Positions 44,756 through 53,622 of a stretch of 64,000 bases of DNA are shown here, piece after piece. A model generated the notes under the pieces. That model searched no databases. It was not told the DNA's origin and saw nothing but the letters and a program-made list of their open reading frames with translations. The DNA comes from Micavibrio_A sp964423095 (GTDB lineage Bacteria > Pseudomonadota > Alphaproteobacteria > Micavibrionales > Micavibrionaceae): the NCBI GenBank assembly GCA_964423095.1, contig CAYRDI010000005.1:6449-70448 (forward strand). The letters are read 5' to 3'. The position numbers were made by a program, and so were the translations under genes. The first letter of the stretch is position 1. Each line of letters opens with the position of its first letter.

Positions 44756-46629
44756 CAAGCGTGAAGAGCCGTAAAGTCAACATCGCTTTTTCCCTTCTTT
44801 TTGCAGTGCTCTGTTTTGCTGGCGCAAAACCGTCTTTTGCCCAAACAACGCCAACGACACCGGGCACGCCGACGACAGGTAGCGGTGCCGGAAACTGGAC
44901 CAACACCAGTTGCAGTTTTCAAGACTGGATGAATGCGCTGGGAAATTTTGAAGGTGGCTCGCAAGGATACCAGGCCGTCAACCAGTACGGCTATCTTGGC
45001 CGGTATCAGTTCGGCACAGCCGCGCTCCAGGATCTTGGATATATAAACTCCAGTGGAAACTGGACGGGAAAAAACGGGATCACATCGCAACAAGCGTTTT
45101 TGAATAGCCCCCAGGTGCAGGACCAGGCGATGCAGCAGTGGGTCGGAATTATGTACGGCTATATCAATAATGCTAATTTACAACAATATATCGGCCAGAA
45201 TATCGGCGGGTGTACCGTCACCATGTCCGGGTTGCTTGCGGGGACGCACTTGAAAGGCGTCGGTTGTAGACCAAATGCCGGCGGAACGGCCTGCGCAACG
45301 GGTACAAACTCAAATTCCCGGCAAGGGATTTGGATATGGCTTGCCTCAAACGGAGCGATCAACCCCACCGATGGGAACAACACACCTGTTTCGCAATATG
45401 TCTGCCAGTTCGGCGGGTATCAGACACCATATAGCCAGGCCAGCGCCCCTTGCGGCGCAGGGCAACCAAGCCCGGGTGGTGGATCGGGTGGCGGCGTCAA
45501 CAACGGCCAAACCAACACTATGAATCCGGCGACAAACCTGCCTGCGCCATCTTCAAACCTGACCGGCCTTGGCATCCAGCAAAACTGGATCATCTCCCTC
45601 GAATTCATGGCCGAACAGTTTACAGCGAACATGATGGCGCAGTTGCAAGCCTTTGGCATGCTGCTGGATGCAAAACACCAGTTGGAAACCCAAAGATTGT
45701 TCCAGCAACGCGCGGCGCAGGCCCACAAAGATTATCACCCTAGCGAATTGATGTGCCAATTCGGAACCTTTGCAATGGATCTGGCATCGACACAGCGCTC
45801 ATCGGATGTCACAAAACTGGCCGTCGACCGCGAAATTCTTCAACGGGAGACGGGCAGCGGTGATGCCAAAGGGTTTTCGGGAACATCGGATGTCCTTTCG
45901 CGCTTTTCCCACTTCAGGAGAAATTACTGCAATCCCGAAGACAACGCCGGAGGCTTGAAACTTCTCTGCCCGACGGCAGCACCGAAGGCCACACAAAATC
46001 TGGACATAAATTATACACAGATGCTCGATCAACCGTTGACGTTGAAAGTTGATATGACGGACGGCGTCAATACGCCGGATGAAGAGGCACTCTTCGCGCT
46101 GGTCGACAATTTGTTTATGCACAACCTGCCCCTGCGCCCGTCCGAGTCTGAAATGGACCAGAAGAAATTCCAATACCAGTATTTCAATTACCGTTCGATT
46201 ATCGCCATGCGCGGAATCGCGCGGAATTCCATCGCAAACATTATTGCGATGAAAACCGAATCCCCGTTCGACATCGCTCATCCCGGTTCCGGCCCCTATC
46301 TGAAAGCCCTGATGAAGGAATTCGGTCTTAGCAATACGGACATCGATATTCTTTTGGGGGAACACCCGAGTTATTACGCCCAGATGGAAGTGCTGACCAA
46401 AAAAATCTACCAGAACCCGGCTTTCTACACCGCGCTGTATGACACCCCAACCAACGTGAAAAGAATCAGGGCCGCCATGCGGGCAATCAAATCCATGCAG
46501 GATCGTGACATCCAGTTGGCCCTGCAACGGCGGGAAATACTCCTGTCCCTGATGTTGGAGCTTCGCCTGCGCGAACGCGCCGACGGGGTTTACACGAGCA
46601 CAACTCAGGCGATCTTTAGCTCGTATTAA
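44752..46629 (+). CDS. secreted paralogue 3: lysozyme-like domain fused to shared C-terminal domain
   Basis: 625 aa from the ATG at 44752 (ATGA overlap, AGGAAAG upstream). Signal peptide ends near FA-Q (residue 31). Residues about 55-205 look like a lysozyme/transglycosylase-fold domain: NFEGGSQGYQAVNQYGYLGRYQFG with Glu67 as the candidate catalytic acid, FLNSPQVQDQAMQQWV, and GLLAGTHLKG. A Gly/Pro/Asn linker (about 234-270) leads to the shared domain: LLDAKHQLETQRLFQ, AHKDYHPSELMCQFG, YCNPEDNAGGLKLLCP, YYAQMEVLTKKIYQNPAFYT. Peptidoglycan cleavage is a reasonable inference but unproven. It ends 112 bases before flgK. Confidence 0.8.
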   Translation: MTSVKSRKVNIAFSLLFAVLCFAGAKPSFAQTTPTTPGTPTTGSGAGNWTNTSCSFQDWMNALGNFEGGSQGYQAVNQYGYLGRYQFGTAALQDLGYINSSGNWTGKNGITSQQAFLNSPQVQDQAMQQWVGIMYGYINNANLQQYIGQNIGGCTVTMSGLLAGTHLKGVGCRPNAGGTACATGTNSNSRQGIWIWLASNGAINPTDGNNTPVSQYVCQFGGYQTPYSQASAPCGAGQPSPGGGSGGGVNNGQTNTMNPATNLPAPSSNLTGLGIQQNWIISLEFMAEQFTANMMAQLQAFGMLLDAKHQLETQRLFQQRAAQAHKDYHPSELMCQFGTFAMDLASTQRSSDVTKLAVDREILQRETGSGDAKGFSGTSDVLSRFSHFRRNYCNPEDNAGGLKLLCPTAAPKATQNLDINYTQMLDQPLTLKVDMTDGVNTPDEEALFALVDNLFMHNLPLRPSESEMDQKKFQYQYFNYRSIIAMRGIARNSIANIIAMKTESPFDIAHPGSGPYLKALMKEFGLSNTDIDILLGEHPSYYAQMEVLTKKIYQNPAFYTALYDTPTNVKRIRAAMRAIKSMQDRDIQLALQRREILLSLMLELRLRERADGVYTSTTQAIFSSY

Positions 46630-46654
46630 CGTCCCGAAAGAACCCCCGCCCTTC

Positions 46655-46670
46655 TGGCACCGGCCTTGCA
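46655..46670 (+). promoter_or_regulatory. sigma-54 promoter of flgK-flgL
   Basis: TGGCAC, five bases, TTGCA: an exact match to the -24/-12 consensus of RpoN promoters, 72 bases upstream of flgK. Late flagellar genes in Caulobacter-type alphaproteobacteria are sigma-54 dependent, which fits. The activator is not identified; a sigma-54 activator gene lies at 60696-62051. Confidence 0.75.
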
Positions 46671-46741
46671 TATATTTCCTTCTAAAAGACGGTGGAACCG
46701 GCCCATCCGGCCCGTTCCAACACGTTGGAGGATAGGTAGAA

Positions 46742-49192
46742 ATGTCATTTTCGGCCCTGAATGCTGCACTTTCCGGTCTGCGGGTTGCCCAGCAGCAACT
46801 GACGACCATTTCAAACAATGTGTCGAACGCCACCACGCCCGGCTATACCCGAAAAATTCTGCCCCAATATACGCAAGTCATTAATTCCACTGGACAAATT
46901 GTCGGGGTACAGAGCGGTACCCTGATCCGGAATGTGGACTTGAATCTGGAGCGGGAGCTTTGGACCCAAATCAGTTCGGTCGAACAATTGAACACCAAGG
47001 CGTCCTATCTCGACCAGATCGACAAATTCCATGGGGCCACGGACAAGGAAGCCTCGATCGCGGCACAAATTGCCGACCTGAAGGACAAATTCGCCGCCTT
47101 GTCCGATTCTCCCTCGGATGGCTACCTGCTTCAGGAAACCTATCAACAGGCCGTGCAGGTTGCCTCCAAATTCAACGATTTCGGTAGCCTGATTACCCAG
47201 TTACGCAATGACGCACAGGATGAAATGACCACCACCGTCGACCGCGTCAACGACCTGATAAATTCGGTTGCGGATTTAAACCGGCAAATAAAAAAGACCG
47301 GCGTGGTCAACCGTTCCACCGCCGGGATCGAAGACGAGCGCGACAAGGCCATCAAGGAGCTGGCCGGGTATATGAACCTGACCATGTTCACCCGCGGCGA
47401 TGGCGTGATTGTTTTGCAAACATCCACGGGTGTGCAGCTTTGCGATGAAAATGCCAGCGAAGTTTATTTTAATCCCGGCATTCTGGGGGCGACCACCACG
47501 TATCCATCCAGCGCAGCTGGAATTTATGTCGGCGGCGATCCTTTGAAAAATCCGCGCGCCTTCGATATTACCGATACGGACATTGGCGGAAAGCTGGGCG
47601 CGCTGGTCGATCTTCGCGACAATACCTTGATGCAGTATCAGGCGCAGGTGGACGAACTGGCCCACAAACTCGCCTTGCGTATGGATGCACAAGGGCTGCG
47701 GCTGTTTACGGACGGCACCGGTGCCGTTCCCGCCGATACGCCGCCAGACACCAGCGTCATACCACCCACGGCCGTTACCTATGTCGGTTTTGCATCCATT
47801 ATGCAGGTCAACGATGCAATCGTCAGCAATGTCAGCCTTATACAGCAAGGTACCTACACATCGGATATTTCCATTCCGCCCGGATCGAACGAAGTTTTGC
47901 GCCGCGTGATCCAGTTTGGATTCGGAAACATCGACTATCAGGAAATCGCGGGCACGACCAACTTGAACTTTGTTGGCCCCGCCACAGACCTTCAATCATG
48001 GCTTGGCCTGCCTTCCAGCAACAACGTGGTCGGCGGGATTGATTTAGGCAGTTTCCCGCAAATCGATGACGGTCTTCCATCAACAGGAGATATTGCCGAC
48101 ACCCTTCAAAGCTATTTTCCCAACTGGCCGATCGACGACCAGTTCCAGATTACATTTGAAGAACCGCGTCTCGGACTCGGCCCCTCCACAATCACGGTGG
48201 ATTTGAGTGCGGCCAGCACAAACTTCCCCATCGGTGGGCCGGGTATCAACGATGCTCTGGACCAAATTGTGGCGGAAATCAATTCGCAAATTACGTTGAC
48301 AGGCGTTCCCGCAGGATTGGCCGCCAATGCCACGCGCAACACGAATGGACAGCTTTCGATCAATTCCAGCGGGAACATCACAATGGATGCCAGCAGCTTT
48401 GCCGGCAGTATGGGCACCACGGCCTTTGGCGCGCTGGGCCTAAGCGAAAACACCTATGTCACCGAAGACCCCTATTTCGATGTGCAGGTCGGCACAGGCG
48501 ATCCGGTGCGGATCACCATTGAACCCGGCGATACTGCCGCCACGCTGGTCAACAAGCTGCAATACAACCCGCTGACCGGAACGGGCGTGCCGGGACTTTA
48601 TGTCGATTACAATGCGGGAACGGGAGAACTCTACCTGCGGCCCGGCATTGACGATACCAACGGCGGCCCGGACTTCGGCGGCGATATAAAAATCATCAGC
48701 GGTCCCGGAAAAACAACGGGTGCCGTGAACCCAGCCCTTGCCGCCCTCCCCTCCGGCGTTAGCGTCGTTGGAGCCCTTTTCGGAAGATATTCGGTCAGTG
48801 GTCCGACGGTGACGGAAACATCGCCCGTGACAAACGTCTATTACCAGTCCGAAACCGAAGTCGGATCTGGCGTATTCGTAAACTTCCGGCGCGATCTTTT
48901 AGGGCCCGGTGCGGATGTATCAACACAAATCCTGACCGGAAACAACGTCGTCGATTTCGCACAAAAAATGGTGAACGCGCAGGCGCAAGATGTTGTTCTG
49001 AACAATTCACAGATCGGTGATGAAACATCCTTGCGCGATCTTTTACAGGAGCGTTTTTTAAGCGAAACCGGCGTGAATATTGATGAAGAGCTTTCAACCC
49101 TGATCACCGTACAGACCGCCTATGCAGCGGCCGCGCGGGCCGTAACAGCGGCCAGCGACATGTTCGATGATCTATTGAATGCCATACGATAA
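46742..49192 (+). CDS. flgK: flagellar hook-associated protein 1
   Basis: 816 aa, longer than E. coli FlgK (547). The N-terminal signature is LNAALSGLRVAQQQLTTISNNVSNATTPGYTRK; the C-terminus ends with VNIDEELSTLITVQTAYAAAARAVTAASDMFDDLLNAI. The two helical ends pack in the flagellar rod/hook-filament junction, and the extra length lies in the middle surface domain. GGAGGATAGG precedes the ATG. It forms an operon with flgL 19 bases downstream. Confidence 0.95.
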   Translation: MSFSALNAALSGLRVAQQQLTTISNNVSNATTPGYTRKILPQYTQVINSTGQIVGVQSGTLIRNVDLNLERELWTQISSVEQLNTKASYLDQIDKFHGATDKEASIAAQIADLKDKFAALSDSPSDGYLLQETYQQAVQVASKFNDFGSLITQLRNDAQDEMTTTVDRVNDLINSVADLNRQIKKTGVVNRSTAGIEDERDKAIKELAGYMNLTMFTRGDGVIVLQTSTGVQLCDENASEVYFNPGILGATTTYPSSAAGIYVGGDPLKNPRAFDITDTDIGGKLGALVDLRDNTLMQYQAQVDELAHKLALRMDAQGLRLFTDGTGAVPADTPPDTSVIPPTAVTYVGFASIMQVNDAIVSNVSLIQQGTYTSDISIPPGSNEVLRRVIQFGFGNIDYQEIAGTTNLNFVGPATDLQSWLGLPSSNNVVGGIDLGSFPQIDDGLPSTGDIADTLQSYFPNWPIDDQFQITFEEPRLGLGPSTITVDLSAASTNFPIGGPGINDALDQIVAEINSQITLTGVPAGLAANATRNTNGQLSINSSGNITMDASSFAGSMGTTAFGALGLSENTYVTEDPYFDVQVGTGDPVRITIEPGDTAATLVNKLQYNPLTGTGVPGLYVDYNAGTGELYLRPGIDDTNGGPDFGGDIKIISGPGKTTGAVNPALAALPSGVSVVGALFGRYSVSGPTVTETSPVTNVYYQSETEVGSGVFVNFRRDLLGPGADVSTQILTGNNVVDFAQKMVNAQAQDVVLNNSQIGDETSLRDLLQERFLSETGVNIDEELSTLITVQTAYAAAARAVTAASDMFDDLLNAIR

Positions 49193-49211
49193 AGGATAAG
49201 GGAGAACCCAC

Positions 49212-50342
49212 ATGGTAAACGTATCGACACTCGGTCAGTTTCTGGATCAAATCGCGCGTTTAAAAGCACAACAGCAAACGCTGGGCGATTTGACAGTGCA
49301 GATTTCTTCCGGTCATAAAACGCAAAGCCTTTCCGGCCTTGGCAACGACATCATCAAAACGGTAAGGGCACGAACGGGTGTCAACAATCTTGATACATAT
49401 AACCTGAACATCACCAATGCGACCCGCCGCATCAACCTGATGAACAGCAGCATCAATGAAATTCAAACACAAGCAAACTCTGTAATCGATTCCCTGACCG
49501 TGGCCGTGCAACAAGGCGACTACCCCGACCTTCCTGCGATTCAGGATTTGGCCGGCAAAGTTCTTGATTACATCAAAAACCTGATGAACAGCACGGACGG
49601 TGACCGCTATCTTTTCGGCGGCGCGGATACAACCGAACCGCCCATCGGCACAAACGGTCTTTTCGATAGCGCGCTGGGCGAATTCGTTCCAGATTCTTCG
49701 GACCTGACCATGCCGCCGCTGGTGGCTTCGGGTATGATCGGCGATTGGGGCGATGGCACCATCACCACAGACCAGTTCATCGCCTCCTATCACGCCATCG
49801 ACGATACTGTTTTAGGATTTTCAAACGCCCTGACCACAAACACCGCTGGCAAAAGCGCGGTACGTGTCGATGACAAGTCCGAATTCGATTATACCGTTCT
49901 GGCCAACAAGACAAAGATGAAAGAAATCGTCCGCGCGCTCGGCGTTCTGGTCAGCCTCCCTCCCGTGGACTACGCGCCCGGTGCCTTGAATGACCCGACC
50001 GCCACGACCATTGCGGGGGATACCGCCCCCTATCCGCCCAAAGAAAAGCAGCAGAATTTCTTTGAGGTTTTGAATGATCTTTCTACCACGTTAAGACAGG
50101 CCGTGGACGGGCTGGATGACGATCAGTTCAAATTGTCGCTGGTGCAGGCGCAGATCGGAAAGATCAAGGATTCGCACACCGACCAGATCAACACGTTTAA
50201 AAACGTGATCGACGATGCGGAAAACACGGACATCACCGAAGCATCGGGGCTATTGACGCAATTGCAAGTCCAGCTGCAGGCATCATTTCAGGTAACCGCC
50301 CTGATGTCGCAATTGACGCTCGCCAATTTTCTGAACAATTAA
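49212..50342 (+). CDS. flgL: flagellar hook-associated protein 3
   Basis: 376 aa. N-terminal flagellin-like helices (LGDLTVQISSGHKTQSLSGLG) and the FlgL motif NSTDGDRYLFGGADTTEPP; C-terminal helix TQLQVQLQASFQVTALMSQLTLANFLNN. It joins the hook-filament junction with FlgK. The stop lies two bases from the convergent TcpQ-like gene, so no terminator is seen between them. Confidence 0.93.
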   Translation: MVNVSTLGQFLDQIARLKAQQQTLGDLTVQISSGHKTQSLSGLGNDIIKTVRARTGVNNLDTYNLNITNATRRINLMNSSINEIQTQANSVIDSLTVAVQQGDYPDLPAIQDLAGKVLDYIKNLMNSTDGDRYLFGGADTTEPPIGTNGLFDSALGEFVPDSSDLTMPPLVASGMIGDWGDGTITTDQFIASYHAIDDTVLGFSNALTTNTAGKSAVRVDDKSEFDYTVLANKTKMKEIVRALGVLVSLPPVDYAPGALNDPTATTIAGDTAPYPPKEKQQNFFEVLNDLSTTLRQAVDGLDDDQFKLSLVQAQIGKIKDSHTDQINTFKNVIDDAENTDITEASGLLTQLQVQLQASFQVTALMSQLTLANFLNN

Positions 50343-50344
50343 GA

Positions 50345-51259
50345 TCAGGAATTCTGCGCGGCGATGACGATCTGGTGCCCTTGGATGACAGCCTTCAGAC
50401 CCGATGGTTCCAGCATATCATTCAGAACGACATTCCACGGCTTTCCGCCTTCCCACGATACGTTCGTGCTGGCATTCACGTTCCCCGAAAAAGCGTAGCT
50501 GTATTCCGGCGGAACAACCTGCGTCAGGGCAAGGGCGAGCGGCAGGTTTTTACCAAACCCCACGGCATCTGTGAATTTTTGCGGTTCTTGCGCCGCTGGT
50601 GCCGTGGCCATTGGTGCCGTTACGGCGGGTGCCGCAGCAACAGGCGCGGGTTCCGCCGGCATGGCAGGAACAACACGTCCCGGAATGGCGGCAAGCGGTT
50701 GTCCTTCACCACCCGGAATGGGCGTCATAGTAACATCGGCAGGCACGGCTTCAACCGGTGCAACACCGCCATTGCGCGGAAGGTAACCCGAAGCATTGTC
50801 CCGGCGCGAAATGATCCGCGCGCGGGTGCTGATTCCCTGATCCTGTTCGGTGCCCGGCAAAGCAACGGGGCGGAGGTTTCCGCTTTTTTCCATCATCGCC
50901 TGTTCCAACGGAACGGCCCCAAGCGTCGCGCCCTTCGCACCGGCGGATTCATCCAACGGATACGGATTGATCACAAGCTGTCCGTTGTTGGAAGGGGCGG
51001 GTTTCGCAGCCGGTGCCAGCGCGACCGGCGCACCGGAAACCGTGGCCTCCAGCAGGGCCTTCGTATCCACGGCCTCATCGGGGCCCGGCGCAATCACGGT
51101 CTGTTCGGCTGAAACAAGAGGCACCGGTGCCGTAGCGGGCGCTGATTCTTGTGCGGGAACGGGGGCGGCCCCCTTGAATTCAAACCCTGCTATAGCGGCG
51201 GAGCCCTGAAACATCATCGCCGTGCAAAAAAGAAGACCAAATCCGGAGAGCCGATTCAT
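50345..51259 (-). CDS. TcpQ-like / secretin N0-type domain exported protein
   Basis: 304 aa from the ATG at 51259 (MNRLSGFG). A signal peptide, then about 200 residues of Ala/Pro-rich linker. The C-terminal ~75 residues (FGKNLPLALALTQVVPPEYSYAFSG, VSWEGGKPWNVVLNDMLEPSGLKAVIQGHQIVI) have the pattern of the TcpQ C-terminal / STN (secretin N0-like) domain. DotD has the same fold, so this protein could add to the outer-membrane ring. It follows icmT on the same strand after 69 bases. Confidence 0.72.
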   Translation of the reverse strand: MNRLSGFGLLFCTAMMFQGSAAIAGFEFKGAAPVPAQESAPATAPVPLVSAEQTVIAPGPDEAVDTKALLEATVSGAPVALAPAAKPAPSNNGQLVINPYPLDESAGAKGATLGAVPLEQAMMEKSGNLRPVALPGTEQDQGISTRARIISRRDNASGYLPRNGGVAPVEAVPADVTMTPIPGGEGQPLAAIPGRVVPAMPAEPAPVAAAPAVTAPMATAPAAQEPQKFTDAVGFGKNLPLALALTQVVPPEYSYAFSGNVNASTNVSWEGGKPWNVVLNDMLEPSGLKAVIQGHQIVIAAQNS

Positions 51260-51328
51260 GCCATATGCCTTTCCATGTTTATCGTGTGACCAGAAAATAA
51301 AGAAAACCGCCGCCAAGCGCAAGAACGA

Positions 51329-51628
51329 TCAGCCGTAATCGACCATGCGGCGGCGGTTGTATTTGACCCATCCGGGTCTTTTCTGCCCCAAAAGCCAGCG
51401 GCGAAACGCCCGTAAAGAAGCATCGAAGGTCAGCCCTTTGCGTTCCAAAAAAACGAAGACCAGCGTGAGGATGATCGTCAAGGCAAAGGTGATCAGGCGA
51501 AAGTGGAACAAAAGGATCAAAAACGGAATGGCGGCCCGCGCATCAAGCCCGAAAAACCGGACGTTGCGCTGTGAATTGCGCCAGTGCCAGTTTAATCGTT
51601 CCTCTTCGGTATCTTCGCGTGTACCCAT
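51329..51628 (-). CDS. icmT: type IVB membrane protein IcmT
   Basis: 99 aa. N-terminus LNWHWRNSQRNVRFFGLDARAAIPFLILLFH, two hydrophobic helices, and a basic C-terminus FRRWLLGQKRPGWVKYNRR. The W-R-x-S-x-R-x-x-R-F-F, D-x-R-A-A pattern is that of IcmT/TraK. The ATG overlaps the dotB stop in a TAATG junction. In Legionella icmT is needed for pore formation and egress. Confidence 0.85.
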   Translation of the reverse strand: MGTREDTEEERLNWHWRNSQRNVRFFGLDARAAIPFLILLFHFRLITFALTIILTLVFVFLERKGLTFDASLRAFRRWLLGQKRPGWVKYNRRRMVDYG

Positions 51629-52797
51629 TAATCGCCTCCACCGGCTCCCGTACTTGAGGATAACATGATGTAGGTGCGGCGATCAATCAAACCGGCCTCA
51701 AACGCAACGGTGGCCGATTTTGCCATGGATTGCCCGTAAAAAGGAAGCATCCGCTGGATTTCACTGGGCCATTCCTTGAAATCGATGGCCAGCAGCTTGT
51801 CCCGGACCTCATCCGAAAAACGCATCCATTCGCGCACCGCAATCCGCCCACCCGTGGTTTTGGGCACCAGCGTTTGTGTGATGATCATCCGCACCGTTTC
51901 CATGAGCGCATACGCCCTTTCCGAGCGTTCGTTCGGTTCAAAGGTGGAAACCATCCGCTGGATCGTTGCCGATACGCCCGTTGTGTGCGTGGTTGTATAG
52001 ACAAGGTGGCCCGTTTGCGCAGCCTCGATCGCAGCGGAAATCGTTTCACGATCGCGTGCTTCACCAACGAGGATGATGTTGGGTTTACGGCGCAAAGCGT
52101 TCCGCACACCGCGCGCGAAATCCGGCAAGTGACGCGGAATTTCCGTTTGCGAAATCAGCGAACGGGGTGATTTGATGGCATCATACACATATTCGATCGG
52201 TGCTTCGTAACAGACAACCTTCCCGCATCCCCTGCGACGTTCCATCAGCATCCGCACACCGGCGGCAAGCAATGTTGTCTTCCCGGACCCCGTCGGGCCT
52301 GTCACGACCACGATCCCCTGGCGCGGGGCCCAGGAGTTGATCACATCCTGTTCGACATTCAGATCCGTCATGGTCGGCGGTTCGTTGGGCAAGACCCGCA
52401 TGGTAATCTGTGCGGAATCGCGCCCGCGCGATAGAACGGGCGTGATATTCACACGGAAGCGAATCCGCGTATAACGGTCCGGCCTGATTTCGTAGGATAG
52501 GTCCAGATCCGTTCCAGACGCCAGCCGTGCGCCCGCTTCCGGCCCATAGATTTTGGTCAAAAACACGTTCATGTCCGCCGCATCGACGGGGCGGTATGTG
52601 CCCGGATACAGCGTCCCGTAAATTTCATTGTAAACAGGACGGTCTGTTTGAATCGTCACATCGGAAGAATTCTTTTTTACGCACCAAAGCAGAAAGTTAT
52701 CGACCATATCGTCGATGAACCTCGGCTGTTCGTCGGGCCAGGTTTCGGCAATATTGTCTTTCGCCTTGAGAAGGCTTATCGGCTTGCGGGTGACCAT
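51628..52797 (-). CDS. dotB: type IVB secretion ATPase DotB
   Basis: 389 aa, VirB11/PilT-like hexameric ATPase. Walker A GPTGSGKT (167-174), the Asp-box region CYEAPIEYVYD, Walker B IILVGEARDRETISAAIEAAQTGH and the His-box TTTHTTGVSATIQR. The N-terminal domain DVTIQTDRPVYNEIYG is as in DotB. It docks on DotO and drives export. It overlaps dotC by 22 bases and icmT by one. Confidence 0.94.
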   Translation of the reverse strand: MVTRKPISLLKAKDNIAETWPDEQPRFIDDMVDNFLLWCVKKNSSDVTIQTDRPVYNEIYGTLYPGTYRPVDAADMNVFLTKIYGPEAGARLASGTDLDLSYEIRPDRYTRIRFRVNITPVLSRGRDSAQITMRVLPNEPPTMTDLNVEQDVINSWAPRQGIVVVTGPTGSGKTTLLAAGVRMLMERRRGCGKVVCYEAPIEYVYDAIKSPRSLISQTEIPRHLPDFARGVRNALRRKPNIILVGEARDRETISAAIEAAQTGHLVYTTTHTTGVSATIQRMVSTFEPNERSERAYALMETVRMIITQTLVPKTTGGRIAVREWMRFSDEVRDKLLAIDFKEWPSEIQRMLPFYGQSMAKSATVAFEAGLIDRRTYIMLSSSTGAGGGD

Positions 52798-53621
52798 TCC
52801 TCGGTTTCCGTTTGCAGTGCAGCCTGGCCGGTGATCGAAACAGCGCGATCGCCGACCCGCATTTCATTCCCACCGCCGGTGACGCCACGGTCAACCTGAA
52901 GCGCATAAGGCGGTGAAACCATTCCCTGTGCCAGCAAGGTACGGTACCGCACCATGCCCTGATAATCGGCCGTCAGCTTGTTCAAATCCGCCTGAAAAAT
53001 TTCATCCGCCTGTTCGATTCCGGCGTCCCAGCCTTCATCGAACCATTCATCCCATTTTTTCTGGTCTTCACGTGTGGTCGGCAAAAGAAGATCCGGCGGC
53101 GGGGCCACATCGCCCCACTGGCGTTCCAGATAAATGCGCCAGTTACGCGCGGTTGAAACGATCCGCGCATTACGGCCAATGTTATAAACGCGATCCGCAA
53201 CAGCGGCATTTTGTCCGCCATTTTCGATCTGCATGGCATCCATGCTTTCGGCAATGATCGGCGGTTCGATCAGAAGTCCCGATGGAGCCGCGATCAAGAG
53301 TTGACGGAAATCGAACACTTTATCCATGTAACGCGCCCGCGTTTCCATCTCCTTACGAATATGATAGGTGCGCCAAGCGAGACCGCCGCGGGCGCCATAG
53401 GACAATGCGGCTTCGCGCATCGCATCCCGGCGAATTTCCAGCGGCATGGCCGGATTTTCCTTATCGACAGGTTTGGTTTCGCGCTGGGCTTTGCGCAGTT
53501 GTTCTTTGGTGGCCGGTGCCGGCATCTGTTCGAACGGAACCGTATCCGCCGCGCGCACCGTCGCACCAAAAAGCAGAACACAGCCCAAAAACACTGCGGA
53601 TACGAGGACGGATTTTTTCAA
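52776..53621 (-). CDS. dotC: type IVB outer-membrane core protein DotC
   Basis: 281 aa. Signal peptide MKKSVLVSAVFLGCVLLFGATVRA; the central block AALSYGARGGLAWRTYHIRKEM, FDFRQLLIAAPSGLLIEPPII and WDEWFDEGWDAGIEQADEIFQADLNKL are DotC/TraI features. Legionella DotC is a lipoprotein; here FLGC is a poor lipobox and cleavage after VRA by signal peptidase I looks as likely. It works with DotD and DotH in the outer-membrane ring. Confidence 0.92.
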   Translation of the reverse strand: MKKSVLVSAVFLGCVLLFGATVRAADTVPFEQMPAPATKEQLRKAQRETKPVDKENPAMPLEIRRDAMREAALSYGARGGLAWRTYHIRKEMETRARYMDKVFDFRQLLIAAPSGLLIEPPIIAESMDAMQIENGGQNAAVADRVYNIGRNARIVSTARNWRIYLERQWGDVAPPPDLLLPTTREDQKKWDEWFDEGWDAGIEQADEIFQADLNKLTADYQGMVRYRTLLAQGMVSPPYALQVDRGVTGGGNEMRVGDRAVSITGQAALQTETEEWSPASR

Positions 53622-53622
53622 A

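Noticed and set aside
40805..46629. Assignment of the secreted paralogues as IcmX or DotA
   Set aside because: Signal peptides, sizes and locus would allow IcmX, but no convincing sequence similarity is visible, and DotA's many membrane helices are absent.
45799..46836. Minus-strand open frame (345 codons) opposite paralogue 3 and the flgK promoter
   Set aside because: It crosses the sigma-54 promoter and the flgK start and has shadow composition; the + strand gene has a signal peptide and paralogues.
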